Assembly (NCBI GenBank): GCA_050300015.1
Contig: JBNKWZ010000015.1
Span: 1 to 64,000, forward strand
Direction of reading: 5' to 3'
Source of the DNA: CAYZQH01 sp050300015
GTDB lineage: Bacteria > Pseudomonadota > Gammaproteobacteria > Pseudomonadales > Cellvibrionaceae
Length of the DNA: 64,000 nucleotides
Position 1 is the stretch's first letter, and each line of letters starts with the position of its first letter. The notes under the pieces were generated by a model, which saw only the letters and a program-made list of their open reading frames with translations, made no database searches and was not told the DNA's origin. Positions 17,667 through 25,500 of the stretch are shown piece after piece. Position numbers and translations under genes: made by a program.

Positions 17667-18938
17667 CTAAAGAATAAAGATTGATTTTTGATTGTACGAG
17701 ATCAGGTCCTCTGCTCTTGCTTGATTAGCAGAGTTCAGGTATTTGCCTGTCGAGTTTAATATTTTTATTTCTTTATTTTTTAGGCTGCTAGTGAGCGCCC
17801 GTCGAATCTGATGTTCGGCGGCGGGAGTATAGCTGCCTATCTGGTCAACCAGACAAGAAAAAGGAATTGGTTCATTTAAATTGAATATGTGCCGTGGTAT
17901 ATCTTCGGATAAGCGTCTAATACACCTTGTTTCTGCGTCGCTGCTGAAATCAAATTCAGTCATCAAGTCAAAACTACTCTGTCCAGGTGTTTCCGTCGCC
18001 GTATACCCAAGTGAAAATATTCCCTCTGCCATGTGGTGTGAAAAAGACGAGTTTGAATGCTTCCAATGGAGCGACATCATAACGTCACGGGCTCTATAAA
18101 CTTTGGAGAGGTGGACAAGCCAGTACGTGAGACCGTTTTTAGGCGTCACAAAGAAAAGCGTGATGTGCCTTGCCCCAGACGCCTTGTAGATTGCATTTGC
18201 AAGCTGCTCTTGAACTGCTGCCTTCCCTTTTCCCGCCTCCTTCAGCGCAGCGACGCGCCTCCAGTCAATGTATTGATCGAGGTGAATGTTTTCTAAAGCT
18301 TTTCGATTTGAATCGCATTCTGAAAAGTAATTCATCAAAGCATTTACATTAAACGTCAGAATTACTTCACTGCCTTTTAATTTTTCCAGGATGTAATTTA
18401 CTGTGTTAAAAGGAACATCTTTATATGCATACTGGTCTAGTATGAAGAGGCATCTCTGGGCTTTATTTCTTTTATGGATTGCATCAATTACGGCAGGCGC
18501 GGCGCGGGCAAAGATATCGGTGTGCAGGAATATGGTCTCGCCGAGTCCTCCTTTAAAGTGGGACTGCTGAATTTCATTTTTAAGAAATTCAGTATGTTGC
18601 TTTATACAGTCAATAAAAAAGTAATGTGCATCTATGGAACGCCGCTTAATTCGACCCTGATTAATACGCTCCTCAACTTCTTTAATCGCATTCAAAATGA
18701 CAAAAGGAGAGCCATCAACGGTATCGTTTGTCAAAATATCCCTATACTTTCCACCACCGGAAAAGCCATCAACAATTGATAATCTCAACCCTTCAATCGA
18801 AGTGTTGCTCATATACACTTCAACGTAGCGTTGAATGTAGTCCGAAATGATGCGATGCTTTGCTTGGCTATGCTCATCTAATTCAGGCAGTGGTTTGCCA
18901 ACAGCCCATGTATATTTTTCCTTTTTCTTTTTGGGCAC
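17667..18938 (-). CDS. tcmP: Three-Cys-motif partner protein TcmP (2), divergent paralogue
   Basis: A 423-residue protein with a GTG start preceded by AAAGGA. It shares the TcmP layout but with altered motifs: SIVDGFSGGGKYRD (about 54-67) for the SAM-type loop and FILDQYAYKDV (165-175) where the first paralogue has FIDPWGYKG. The C-terminal region again looks like a winged helix. The Asp is kept but the Pro-Trp-Gly is lost, so one of the pair may be catalytic and the other structural or target-specific. Spacing of 27 nt to the DUF5131 gene upstream and 12 nt to TcmP1 downstream shows one transcription unit. Confidence 0.75.
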   Translation of the reverse strand: MPKKKKEKYTWAVGKPLPELDEHSQAKHRIISDYIQRYVEVYMSNTSIEGLRLSIVDGFSGGGKYRDILTNDTVDGSPFVILNAIKEVEERINQGRIKRRSIDAHYFFIDCIKQHTEFLKNEIQQSHFKGGLGETIFLHTDIFARAAPAVIDAIHKRNKAQRCLFILDQYAYKDVPFNTVNYILEKLKGSEVILTFNVNALMNYFSECDSNRKALENIHLDQYIDWRRVAALKEAGKGKAAVQEQLANAIYKASGARHITLFFVTPKNGLTYWLVHLSKVYRARDVMMSLHWKHSNSSFSHHMAEGIFSLGYTATETPGQSSFDLMTEFDFSSDAETRCIRRLSEDIPRHIFNLNEPIPFSCLVDQIGSYTPAAEHQIRRALTSSLKNKEIKILNSTGKYLNSANQARAEDLISYNQKSIFIL

Positions 18939-18965
18939 GCTGTTTTCCTTTCGTTATTATTAAAC

Positions 18966-19709
18966 TTATACAGCTATCGCAGGTATTTGATTCCAGGTTT
19001 GGCCTTGCAGAGTTCTTCCGTTTGCTTGTTTTGACCTTTTGATCCCGTCCTCACCCCAGGCGCCCCACTGCTTGAAGAAAAAGTCGGTGCCGGCACGCTC
19101 ACATTGCGATTTAATTTTGAGAACCCAGGATTCTTCCATCGGTCGGGCTTTAACACCTGATTCACCACCAACTATAACCCAATGAATTCCTCGCAGACTA
19201 ATTCGTCCTACGTCTTCTAAAAGTGGTTCAATTGACAGGAATCGGGTTTTCGCTCGAATCCGCTGTAGCTGAGCGATCCTCGGTTTTCCGTATTGTTTGT
19301 CCTCTACAGACACACCTAGCCAGGCATTATCAGGTGCTCGCCTCGTTTCAAAATACTCCCTCATGCGTTCAGCTCTTTTGGTCAAGATTTGAAACGCATG
19401 TTGAGGAGCCTGATCAATAACCGCCATCACTTCATCAATATAGTTGAAGGGCACTTTTTCATGGAATAAGTCACTCATTGAATTGACAAAATAGACAGTG
19501 GGCTTTTTCCTCTGCAGTGGTTGATCAAGTCGCTCTCTCATCAGTGATATAGTCGAGAATCCACGTTCATAGCCGCTAACGCCCATAGCTTGCAGACGCT
19601 TACTCATCACTTCAGCGTAACAATACTTGCAACCCGGAGACACCTTGGTGCAGCCTGTGACTGGGTTCCAGGTTTGTTCTGTCCATTCAATTTTACTGTT
19701 GGTAGCCAT
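18966..19709 (-). CDS. DUF5131 / phage Gp37-Gp68-like three-Cys-motif protein
   Basis: A 247-residue protein. The N-terminus has IEWTEQTWNPVTGC, with Cys 20, 27 and 30 in the C-x6-C-x2-C arrangement that names the family. It continues with VNSMSDLFH, LTKRAERM, WLGVSVED, SIEPLL and IVGGESG, all standard DUF5131 blocks. The fold resembles radical-SAM proteins, so an Fe-S cluster is likely, but the reaction is unknown. I chose the internal ATG because AGGGGG lies upstream; the longer frame would read through the LexA box and into tnpT sequence. It is the first gene of the SOS-linked operon. Confidence 0.85.
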   Translation of the reverse strand: MATNSKIEWTEQTWNPVTGCTKVSPGCKYCYAEVMSKRLQAMGVSGYERGFSTISLMRERLDQPLQRKKPTVYFVNSMSDLFHEKVPFNYIDEVMAVIDQAPQHAFQILTKRAERMREYFETRRAPDNAWLGVSVEDKQYGKPRIAQLQRIRAKTRFLSIEPLLEDVGRISLRGIHWVIVGGESGVKARPMEESWVLKIKSQCERAGTDFFFKQWGAWGEDGIKRSKQANGRTLQGQTWNQIPAIAV

Positions 19710-19725
19710 ATCTAACCCCCTACGA

Positions 19726-19749
19726 TATACTGTATGTATGAACAGTATA
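19726..19749 (-). promoter_or_regulatory. LexA (SOS) box before the DUF5131-TcmP-helicase operon
   Basis: On the minus strand TATACTGT, eight bases, then ACAGTATA: a perfect palindrome containing CTGT-N8-ACAG, the enterobacterial/gammaproteobacterial LexA consensus. It ends 16 nt before the DUF5131 start, and TATACT within it could serve as the -10. LexA binding here should repress the whole four-gene operon until DNA damage. Confidence 0.8.
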
Positions 19750-19788
19750 GCGCTGCAGTTATTTGGTTTATATGTTTGAGCCATAAAG

Positions 19789-20835
19789 TCATTTTCCGCC
19801 TCCGAGGGATGCCTGCAACTGTACCAGGCGCCCCTGAAGTACAGCTTTTTCTTCAGAAATTTCTTTATTCTCAGCTTCAAGACGATCTGCATATTCACGA
19901 ATCTCTTGAAGATCCGTCTCGACACCCTGTAACGTGGCGCTTTTGCTCGCGAGCCGCTCTTTCAGGCTCTGAACTTCAGTCCTAAATTGGCTGATATTTT
20001 GGTCAAATTCGATAATCTCTTTGTTCTTGTTACCGCATTCTGCTTCGAGTTCTTTGATCCGCGTTCCGCAGGACTCCAACTTGAGTCGCAGCTCCTGGTT
20101 TTCATAAACAACTTTCTCGGCCTGACCTTGAGCGTTATCATACCGCGATCGATAATCTTCCTTTTCTGTCTGAGAACGTGTCAATTGCATAGTCAGGCTT
20201 TCTACTTGAGACTGTAACTGCCTTAGTTGAGATTGAAATTGGTCTCTTTCAAGCTGGCGGTCCTCCGCCGTTCTCTGCTGATAATGCTCAAAATGATCGC
20301 GCACCGCTCTGTTTTCATCCTTTAACTCAGAAAACGTTTCTTTAAGCTCCTGCACACGGGCTTGTAAAGCATCACGTTCGGACTCGGTCACCGCGAAGCG
20401 GGATTCCAAGCCGTTAAGCTCACCGTTTAATTTACGAGAATTAGTTTCAAGATCAGTGATTTGCTGCTTTAAGGTTCGTTCTCGACCCAAGGCTTCAGAC
20501 AGTTCTTTTTGGGTGTCAGCAAGTGTGCGTTCAAGCGCCTGGACTCGGGACTGATAGTCCTGCTTCGCCTGCTCAACCGCTTCTTCTGATGCTTGCTGGA
20601 CGCGGTCGCGCAAGGATTTTACGGCACTGATAAGATCCGAAGGCAAGCCACTATCAGACTCCTCGATGTTCAACTCAGCATTGTTTCGCCACTGTTTTAA
20701 TAAAGGCGCGATGGTGCTTTTACTACCCGTTCCGAGCTGCTCCCGAACGCGATCAATAGTGGGTTCGCTGCCTCGCGCTTTAACCGCTTCAGCAGCTCGA
20801 CTGATGTCATAGTAAGTCACACCGGGTCGGGCCAT
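19789..20835 (-). CDS. tnpT: TnpT-like protein with KfrA N-terminal DNA-binding domain
   Basis: A 348-residue protein. Residues 1-100 match the KfrA_N plasmid DNA-binding domain (VTYYDISRAAEAVKARG, PTIDRVREQLGTGSKSTI). The remaining 240 or so residues are one long coiled coil rich in Gln, Glu and Leu. Divergent orientation with a tyrosine recombinase across 225 bp and the protein size match TnpT of Tn4651-type Tn3 elements, which assists TnpS during cointegrate resolution. A generic KfrA-like plasmid protein is the alternative, but its position inside a Tn3 transposon beside a TnpS-like gene favours TnpT. Confidence 0.75.
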   Translation of the reverse strand: MARPGVTYYDISRAAEAVKARGSEPTIDRVREQLGTGSKSTIAPLLKQWRNNAELNIEESDSGLPSDLISAVKSLRDRVQQASEEAVEQAKQDYQSRVQALERTLADTQKELSEALGRERTLKQQITDLETNSRKLNGELNGLESRFAVTESERDALQARVQELKETFSELKDENRAVRDHFEHYQQRTAEDRQLERDQFQSQLRQLQSQVESLTMQLTRSQTEKEDYRSRYDNAQGQAEKVVYENQELRLKLESCGTRIKELEAECGNKNKEIIEFDQNISQFRTEVQSLKERLASKSATLQGVETDLQEIREYADRLEAENKEISEEKAVLQGRLVQLQASLGGGK

Positions 20836-20864
20836 TAGTTTTACCTGTGAGAGAATTTGGTACC

Positions 20865-20960
20865 ATATTACGTATTCCGTAATATAACATAATATAACGA
20901 TTATGAAAGTATGCTTGAGATTAATTTTCTAACCACCGATAATCACCCTTATCGTAGGTT
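20865..20960. other. Candidate resolution site (res/rst) between tnpT and tnpS
   Basis: Two inverted repeats lie in the 225-bp divergent intergenic region. One is ATATTACG-N5-CGTAATAT (20865-20885). The other is AACC-N2-CGATAA-N6-TTATCG-N2-GGTT (20931-20960). Such palindromes between divergent tnpT and tnpS are where the Tn4651-type recombination core lies. Which palindrome is the crossover site, and which an operator, cannot be told from sequence. Confidence 0.55.
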
Positions 20961-21060
20961 AGGATGAATCCGGCTGTTTTTAAGATTCGGCACTTCAGTA
21001 CACACCCCAAAACCCGGCTATTCATGCCCTGGCGTGAATAAATATGGTGGTTGAGATCCA

Positions 21061-22041
21061 ATGAAAGAAACAACACTACAAAGCACCACTGGGCTGCCCG
21101 TTCCGAATGAGTCAGATACCATTCGGAAATACATCACTGCTGCAACCTCTGACAACACACGTAAAACCTATCGTTCTGCCATCAAACAATTTGAAAAATG
21201 GGGCGGTCGATTACCGAGTGATCCACAAACACTGATCCAATATTTACTCGCCAGGGCGCAAGCATCCAGTATTCGAACCCTGGATTTACACCTCACAGCA
21301 ATCGGGCAATGGCATCGCTATCAGGGGATGGAAAATCCGGTGGATGCGCCCCTCGTGCGTAAAGCAATGGAAGGGATACGCCGTACTCATGGGCAACCGA
21401 AGCGTAAAGCCAAGGCCTTACGTCTGGAGCATATCGGGCAAATGGTAGGTCACTTGCAGCAGCAGCCAAACTCCAACAAACGAGCAAGGGATCTGGCGCT
21501 GGTTTTGAGTGGATTTTTTGGCGCTTTCCGCCGTAGCGAGTTAGTAGCTATTGATATAGATGATCTATTGTGGGAGCCCGAGGGTTTAATTGTCAGAATG
21601 CCGCATTCCAAAACCGATCAGGAATCCGCCGGTCAGATGCGCGCCCTCCCCTACGGCAACAAAGGGGTTTGTCCGGCCGCGGCAATCAAGAGCTGGATAA
21701 ATATAGCAAACATCGAATCAGGTCCACTGTTCCGCCCGATCAACCGCTGGGATCAAATAAAGCAGAGACGTCTGGGTGCAGGAGCGATCAACGATCTTCT
21801 TAAAGCGCTTGGGGCTAACTGTGGTTTTGATTTCGTTCCGGACTTAAGCAGCCACAGCTTGCGTAGAGGGCTTTCAACGTCCGCAGCAAGAGAGCGTGTG
21901 GATTTTGAACTTATTAAAAAACAGGGAGGGTGGAAAAGTGACGCCACCGTTTGGGAATATATTGAAGAGGGACAGTTGCTGACCAATAACGCCACGCTGG
22001 TGTTAATGGAGAAACTGGCGTTACACATGCGCAATGCATGA
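21061..22041 (+). CDS. tnpS: TnpS-like tyrosine recombinase (cointegrate resolution)
   Basis: A 326-residue tyrosine recombinase. An N-terminal SAM-like core-binding domain (SDNTRKTYRSAIKQFEKW) precedes a catalytic domain with Arg 157/158 in GAFRRSEL, H265-x2-R268 in SHSLRRG, Trp 291 in QGGWKS replacing the second His, and Tyr 300 in VWEYIEE. The size and divergent pairing with the KfrA_N/coiled-coil gene match TnpS of Tn4651-like transposons. It should resolve cointegrates at a site in the adjacent intergenic region. It is unrelated in detail to the larger integrase at 12504. Confidence 0.8.
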   Translation: MKETTLQSTTGLPVPNESDTIRKYITAATSDNTRKTYRSAIKQFEKWGGRLPSDPQTLIQYLLARAQASSIRTLDLHLTAIGQWHRYQGMENPVDAPLVRKAMEGIRRTHGQPKRKAKALRLEHIGQMVGHLQQQPNSNKRARDLALVLSGFFGAFRRSELVAIDIDDLLWEPEGLIVRMPHSKTDQESAGQMRALPYGNKGVCPAAAIKSWINIANIESGPLFRPINRWDQIKQRRLGAGAINDLLKALGANCGFDFVPDLSSHSLRRGLSTSAARERVDFELIKKQGGWKSDATVWEYIEEGQLLTNNATLVLMEKLALHMRNA

Positions 22042-22049
22042 ATGTTTGA

Positions 22050-22454
22050 TTACTTCGAACCTTTTTGCTGCACCAGACTCCTGATGATGCCGCAATCCTC
22101 CACTGTTCGGTTTTCCGAGCAGTTGTTCCGGAGGTCGTGTAGTTGCCGATGAAGGCTTTGAAGCTCGTCTATCCTTTCTTCGACCTGTTGAATATGCTGA
22201 TCAACCATCTCATTGACCTCGCCACACGTGGAGCCAGGTGCTTGGCTGAGCGTGAGCAAATGTCTCACTTCGGGCAGAGAGAGATCAAGACTACGACAAC
22301 GCTTGATGAACATTAAGCGCTCTTCTGCTTGATGGTCGTACAGGCGAAAGTTGCCATCACTTCGGGCAGAGGAACTTAATAACCCTTCCCTTTCATAATA
22401 CCGGATGGTTTGAATGGAACATCCACTGCGTTTCGCAAGCTCACCAATTTTCAA
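22050..22454 (-). CDS. cadR: MerR-family Cd/Pb-responsive regulator (CadR/PbrR-like)
   Basis: About 134 residues. N-terminal MerR helix-turn-helix KIGELAKRSGCSIQTIRYYEREGLL, then a dimerisation helix. Metal-site cysteines sit at STCGEV and in the C-terminal CSENRTVEDC segment, as in CadR/PbrR. The start is probably the TTG before KIGE, with AGGGG upstream; a GTG three codons earlier is possible. It is divergent from a CDF transporter, and the shared intergenic region has a MerR-type operator. The same operator core lies before pbrT, so it may control both. Confidence 0.85.
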   Translation of the reverse strand: MKIGELAKRSGCSIQTIRYYEREGLLSSSARSDGNFRLYDHQAEERLMFIKRCRSLDLSLPEVRHLLTLSQAPGSTCGEVNEMVDQHIQQVEERIDELQSLHRQLHDLRNNCSENRTVEDCGIIRSLVQQKGSK

Positions 22455-22466
22455 TAACGTCACCCC

Positions 22467-22497
22467 TTGACTCTATAGTTACTATAGAGTGTAAGCT
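22467..22497 (+). promoter_or_regulatory. MerR-type promoter/operator for the CDF exporter
   Basis: -35 TTGACT (22467-22472), 19-bp spacer, -10-like TAAGCT (22492-22497). A perfect dyad ACTCTATAG-TTA-CTATAGAGT (22470-22490) spans the spacer. The overlong 19-bp spacing with a central dyad is the hallmark of MerR-family activation. Confidence 0.85.
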
Positions 22498-22526
22498 TGG
22501 CTTCATTGTTATTTCAAGGTCTATTT

Positions 22527-23438
22527 ATGACATCTGACGCCTCACAATGCTGCGGTTGCCAAAGTGACGAAGCGGGCTCACCGTCTTCAGGATCAAACCT
22601 GCAATCGGATAGCCCTTTGGCTGCGCTAAATAATGTGAGTGTGTTTGACGTACCTAAGATGGACTGTCCTTCTGAGGAGAACCTCATACGGACAGCATTT
22701 GCGAGCTTTGGGGAATCGGTCGCCTTCGAATTCGATATCCCTAATCGGAAAGTGCATGTCTATTACGCTGGCTCACCTGAAAAGGTCGAAATGGCCATGG
22801 AATCCGTCGGGCTCGGCGCCCGTCGCATATCGCATGAACAGGTCGATACTGAAAGTGCGAAGGAGATACAAGAAGACGCCAGAATTAAGGATGCGCGCGA
22901 AGCCTGGGTATTGAAGTGGCTACTCGGGATTAACGCCGTGATGTTTTTCTTTGAGCTTGCCGTGGGCATCGTGGCGCAATCTGCGGGGCTGATCGCGGAT
23001 TCTCTGGATATGTTTGCGGATGCTGCGGTCTACACGGTGGCACTCTATGCTGTGGGAAAAGCCGCTCACGCCAAGCTTAAAGCTGCGCATTTATCCGGCT
23101 GGCTCGAAGCGGCTCTTGCTGTGGGTCTTTTGATAGAAGTCGCCAGGCGTACCTTTATGGGAAGTGAACCGGTCTCGATGCTGATGATAGGGATTGGCAG
23201 CCTGGCATTAGTCGCAAATGTGGCGTGTCTCCTGTTAATTTACCAAGTACGAAATAATGGCACACACATGAAGGCCAGCATGATTTTTTCAGCCAATGAC
23301 GTGCTTGCCAACGTAGGGGTTATCGTTGCGGGTGGCTTGGTCGCGCTGACGGGGTCGCAAATTCCGGATCTGGTCATTGGTGTTATAATTGGACTTGTGG
23401 TGTTGAACGGTGCTCGACGTATTCTTTTGTTAAGATAA
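22527..23438 (+). CDS. Cation transporter with N-terminal metal-binding domain (CDF-like)
   Basis: About 303 residues from an ATG with AAGG upstream. The N-terminal 100 residues include a Cys cluster (CCGCQSD) and an HMA-like fold with FDVPKMDCPSEENLI. The C-terminal 180 residues are a CDF-type membrane domain of about six segments, including AGLIADSLDMFADAAVY with its Asp ligands. Fusion of HMA and CDF parts next to cadR is common in proteobacterial Cd/Zn/Pb resistance loci. It probably exports Cd2+, Zn2+ or Pb2+ from the cytoplasm and is induced through the divergent operator. Confidence 0.8.
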   Translation: MTSDASQCCGCQSDEAGSPSSGSNLQSDSPLAALNNVSVFDVPKMDCPSEENLIRTAFASFGESVAFEFDIPNRKVHVYYAGSPEKVEMAMESVGLGARRISHEQVDTESAKEIQEDARIKDAREAWVLKWLLGINAVMFFFELAVGIVAQSAGLIADSLDMFADAAVYTVALYAVGKAAHAKLKAAHLSGWLEAALAVGLLIEVARRTFMGSEPVSMLMIGIGSLALVANVACLLLIYQVRNNGTHMKASMIFSANDVLANVGVIVAGGLVALTGSQIPDLVIGVIIGLVVLNGARRILLLR

Positions 23439-23481
23439 CGCGCATTTACCATTAACCTGAAAATCAGATAAATTGAATTTA

Positions 23482-23847
23482 ATGCTGAAACGTGTCCTGA
23501 CATACGTTGTGCTCACACTGGTTGTTCTGCAATCCGCGGTGGCCATGGGCGATGCACATCAGTTGCACCAGTCAGGCGCTGAGCACCTGGTTTTTGACGA
23601 ATCTCATCAGCATACCGAAGGGAATATCCTCGAAAAGCAACACGATCGGGATGTTCAATCAGAAGCGCCCGTTTCGGACAAATGGGATTGTCACCACTGT
23701 TGTCATTGTCATGGCCATTTTTGCCCGGCCATTCTGTTTGCGACCGAACGTATTCAACTAGCCAAGAACTCATCCCCAGTGCCCGATTACGCGGAAAGTA
23801 CGTTTCCAGAAACCTACGAAGCCTTCCTGCGCCCTCCCAAAGCCTAA
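23482..23847 (+). CDS. Small Cys/His-rich periplasmic protein upstream of czcC
   Basis: About 121 residues. Signal peptide KRVLTYVVLTLVVLQSAVAMG, then a His-rich middle (HQLHQSGAEH, ESHQH) and the metal-type cluster CHHCCHCHGHFC near residue 75. Small exported proteins of this kind often precede RND metal-efflux operons; their function is unproven, perhaps metal buffering or sensing. ATG chosen just inside the first possible start (TTG at 23473); the ribosome site is weak. It resembles in layout the protein at 58491, which precedes cusC. Confidence 0.6.
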   Translation: MLKRVLTYVVLTLVVLQSAVAMGDAHQLHQSGAEHLVFDESHQHTEGNILEKQHDRDVQSEAPVSDKWDCHHCCHCHGHFCPAILFATERIQLAKNSSPVPDYAESTFPETYEAFLRPPKA

Positions 23848-23920
23848 GTCCTTTCAAGCAGTAAAACTCAACGTATTCACCCGCATTAGCGGAAAACACG
23901 ACTTAATTCAGGACTTATCC

Positions 23921-25189
23921 ATGCGAGATTCCATTCTCTACAGGTGTAGACGCACCTGGCTGTGGCTTGCGTTTTTACTCTGCAGTTCGACACCGGCTCT
24001 AGGTGCAGAAAACGCCGACACACTGACGTTAAAAAAAGCGTTGGCACTAACGCTGACGCACAACCCTCAACTTTACCAATACCGTTTTTCCAACGAGGCG
24101 CTGAACGCCCAGCGGCAGACCAACGCCTTGCGCCCAGCGTTAGCACTAGAGCTGGAGGTCGAAAACTTTGCCGGTTCGGGCAGTAACCAAGGCCTTGATG
24201 CGGCGGAAACCACGCTGGCGTTGTCTTCAGCGATCGAGCTGGGCGGAAAACGCCAGGCACGCCTTTCTTATGCGGATGCCCGCATAAACCAGGTGGAGTG
24301 GGAGCAGCAAGCCGCGACCCTCGACGTGCTCGGAGCATTAACCGAGGTATACATCGAAGGGCTGGCGACGCAGGCCAACATTCAATTGGCCGAAGAATCT
24401 TTGACCTTATCCCAATCACTGCTGAAGACAGTGAAAACACGGTCTGCACGAGGCGCCACACCGGAAGCGGAAGTGATGCGAGCCCAAGCAGCGCTCACTC
24501 GTGCAGAGATCCGACTCGCTGCACTACAAGAGCAGTTTGAACGTCACAAAGTGCAGCTCGTAAGATTCTGGGGAGAAACCACCGCAAATTTTGCCACGCT
24601 GGAAGGCAGTCTTTATAACTTTGCGGCTACTAACAGTTTTGATCAGCTGTACGCACGCGTCCAAACATCGCCCGCCATTCAGGTACTGGCCAGTGAAGCG
24701 CGCATCCGGGATGCGCAAGTCTCACTGGCCCGCGCAAATGGCCGTAGTGATTTAAGCTGGCGAGTTGGCGTAAAACGTTTTGAAGAAACGGGGGATTCGG
24801 CATTTACCGCCGGGCTTTCCATTCCATTGTTTTCCGGTAAACGCAGCAACGGCGAAGTAAAAGCTGCACTTGCTAACCGTAACGCTGTGGATTACGCCCA
24901 AAAAGATCGACTATTGCAACTGCATGCGCGGCTTTTTGAAGCGTGGTCTCTCAGAAAACAAAGTATTTCTGCGGCAAATCTTACTCGAAAGGTTGCCATT
25001 CCCGCATTGGAAAAAGCACTCAGACTGACGACTGAAGGTTTTGAGAGCGGGCGTTATCGCTACCTCGATTTAATCGCCGCCCAGGAAGAATTGCTCGCCA
25101 GTAAGCAGGCACTCATCGATGCCGCTACAACAGCCCTTGTGAGTCAGGCTGTTATTGAAAAGCTAACCAGTGAAGCCCTCAACCCTTAA
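23921..25189 (+). CDS. czcC: CzcC-type outer-membrane efflux protein
   Basis: A 422-residue TolC-family protein. The signal sequence ends near ALGAE and is followed by paired outer-membrane efflux repeats (LTLKKALALTLTHNPQL; VMRAQAALTRAEIRLAALQ; GRYRYLDLIAAQEELLASKQAL). AGGA precedes the ATG. It forms the outer-membrane channel of the CzcCBA Co2+/Zn2+/Cd2+ efflux pump, with czcB and czcA immediately downstream. Confidence 0.9.
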   Translation: MRDSILYRCRRTWLWLAFLLCSSTPALGAENADTLTLKKALALTLTHNPQLYQYRFSNEALNAQRQTNALRPALALELEVENFAGSGSNQGLDAAETTLALSSAIELGGKRQARLSYADARINQVEWEQQAATLDVLGALTEVYIEGLATQANIQLAEESLTLSQSLLKTVKTRSARGATPEAEVMRAQAALTRAEIRLAALQEQFERHKVQLVRFWGETTANFATLEGSLYNFAATNSFDQLYARVQTSPAIQVLASEARIRDAQVSLARANGRSDLSWRVGVKRFEETGDSAFTAGLSIPLFSGKRSNGEVKAALANRNAVDYAQKDRLLQLHARLFEAWSLRKQSISAANLTRKVAIPALEKALRLTTEGFESGRYRYLDLIAAQEELLASKQALIDAATTALVSQAVIEKLTSEALNP

Positions 25190-25245
25190 TGTTTAAACCC
25201 TTTTATTCAGGTTTGATTCGTATCAGGCCTTAGGAATCTATGACT

Positions 25246-25500
25246 ATGAAAACCTTATTCATCACATTACTGACTGTACTTATTTTTACCCTCACTACTG
25301 CAGCTTTCGCAGCAGACGACCATGATCATGACCATGACCATAAACATGAGAAATCCGAAAAGCATAAAGAACATCATACTGAAGGCGATCACGCGCAACA
25401 CGACGATCATGTAGATCACGAAGACCAGGACTCAGAACACCCTGACGATCATGATCACGCACATGACAATGCAGAAGAAGAAACAAAGGGAGACAAATAA
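25246..25500 (+). CDS. His/Asp-rich periplasmic protein in the czc operon
   Basis: About 84 residues. Signal peptide KTLFITLLTVLIFTLTTAAFA, then an almost pure His/Asp/Glu/Lys tail (DDHDHDHDHKHEK and further HD repeats). The tail resembles the His-rich N-terminal segment of the following CzcB. Likely a periplasmic divalent-metal sponge or chaperone. The stop overlaps the czcB start (TAATG), so translation is coupled. Two ATGs are possible; the second is better spaced from AGGA. Confidence 0.65.
   Translation: MKTLFITLLTVLIFTLTTAAFAADDHDHDHDHKHEKSEKHKEHHTEGDHAQHDDHVDHEDQDSEHPDDHDHAHDNAEEETKGDK

Noticed and set aside
8042..22041. Conjugative element (ICE) interpretation of the left arm
   Set aside because: No relaxase, coupling protein or type IV secretion genes are present; KfrA-like and integrase genes are better explained as TnpT and TnpS.
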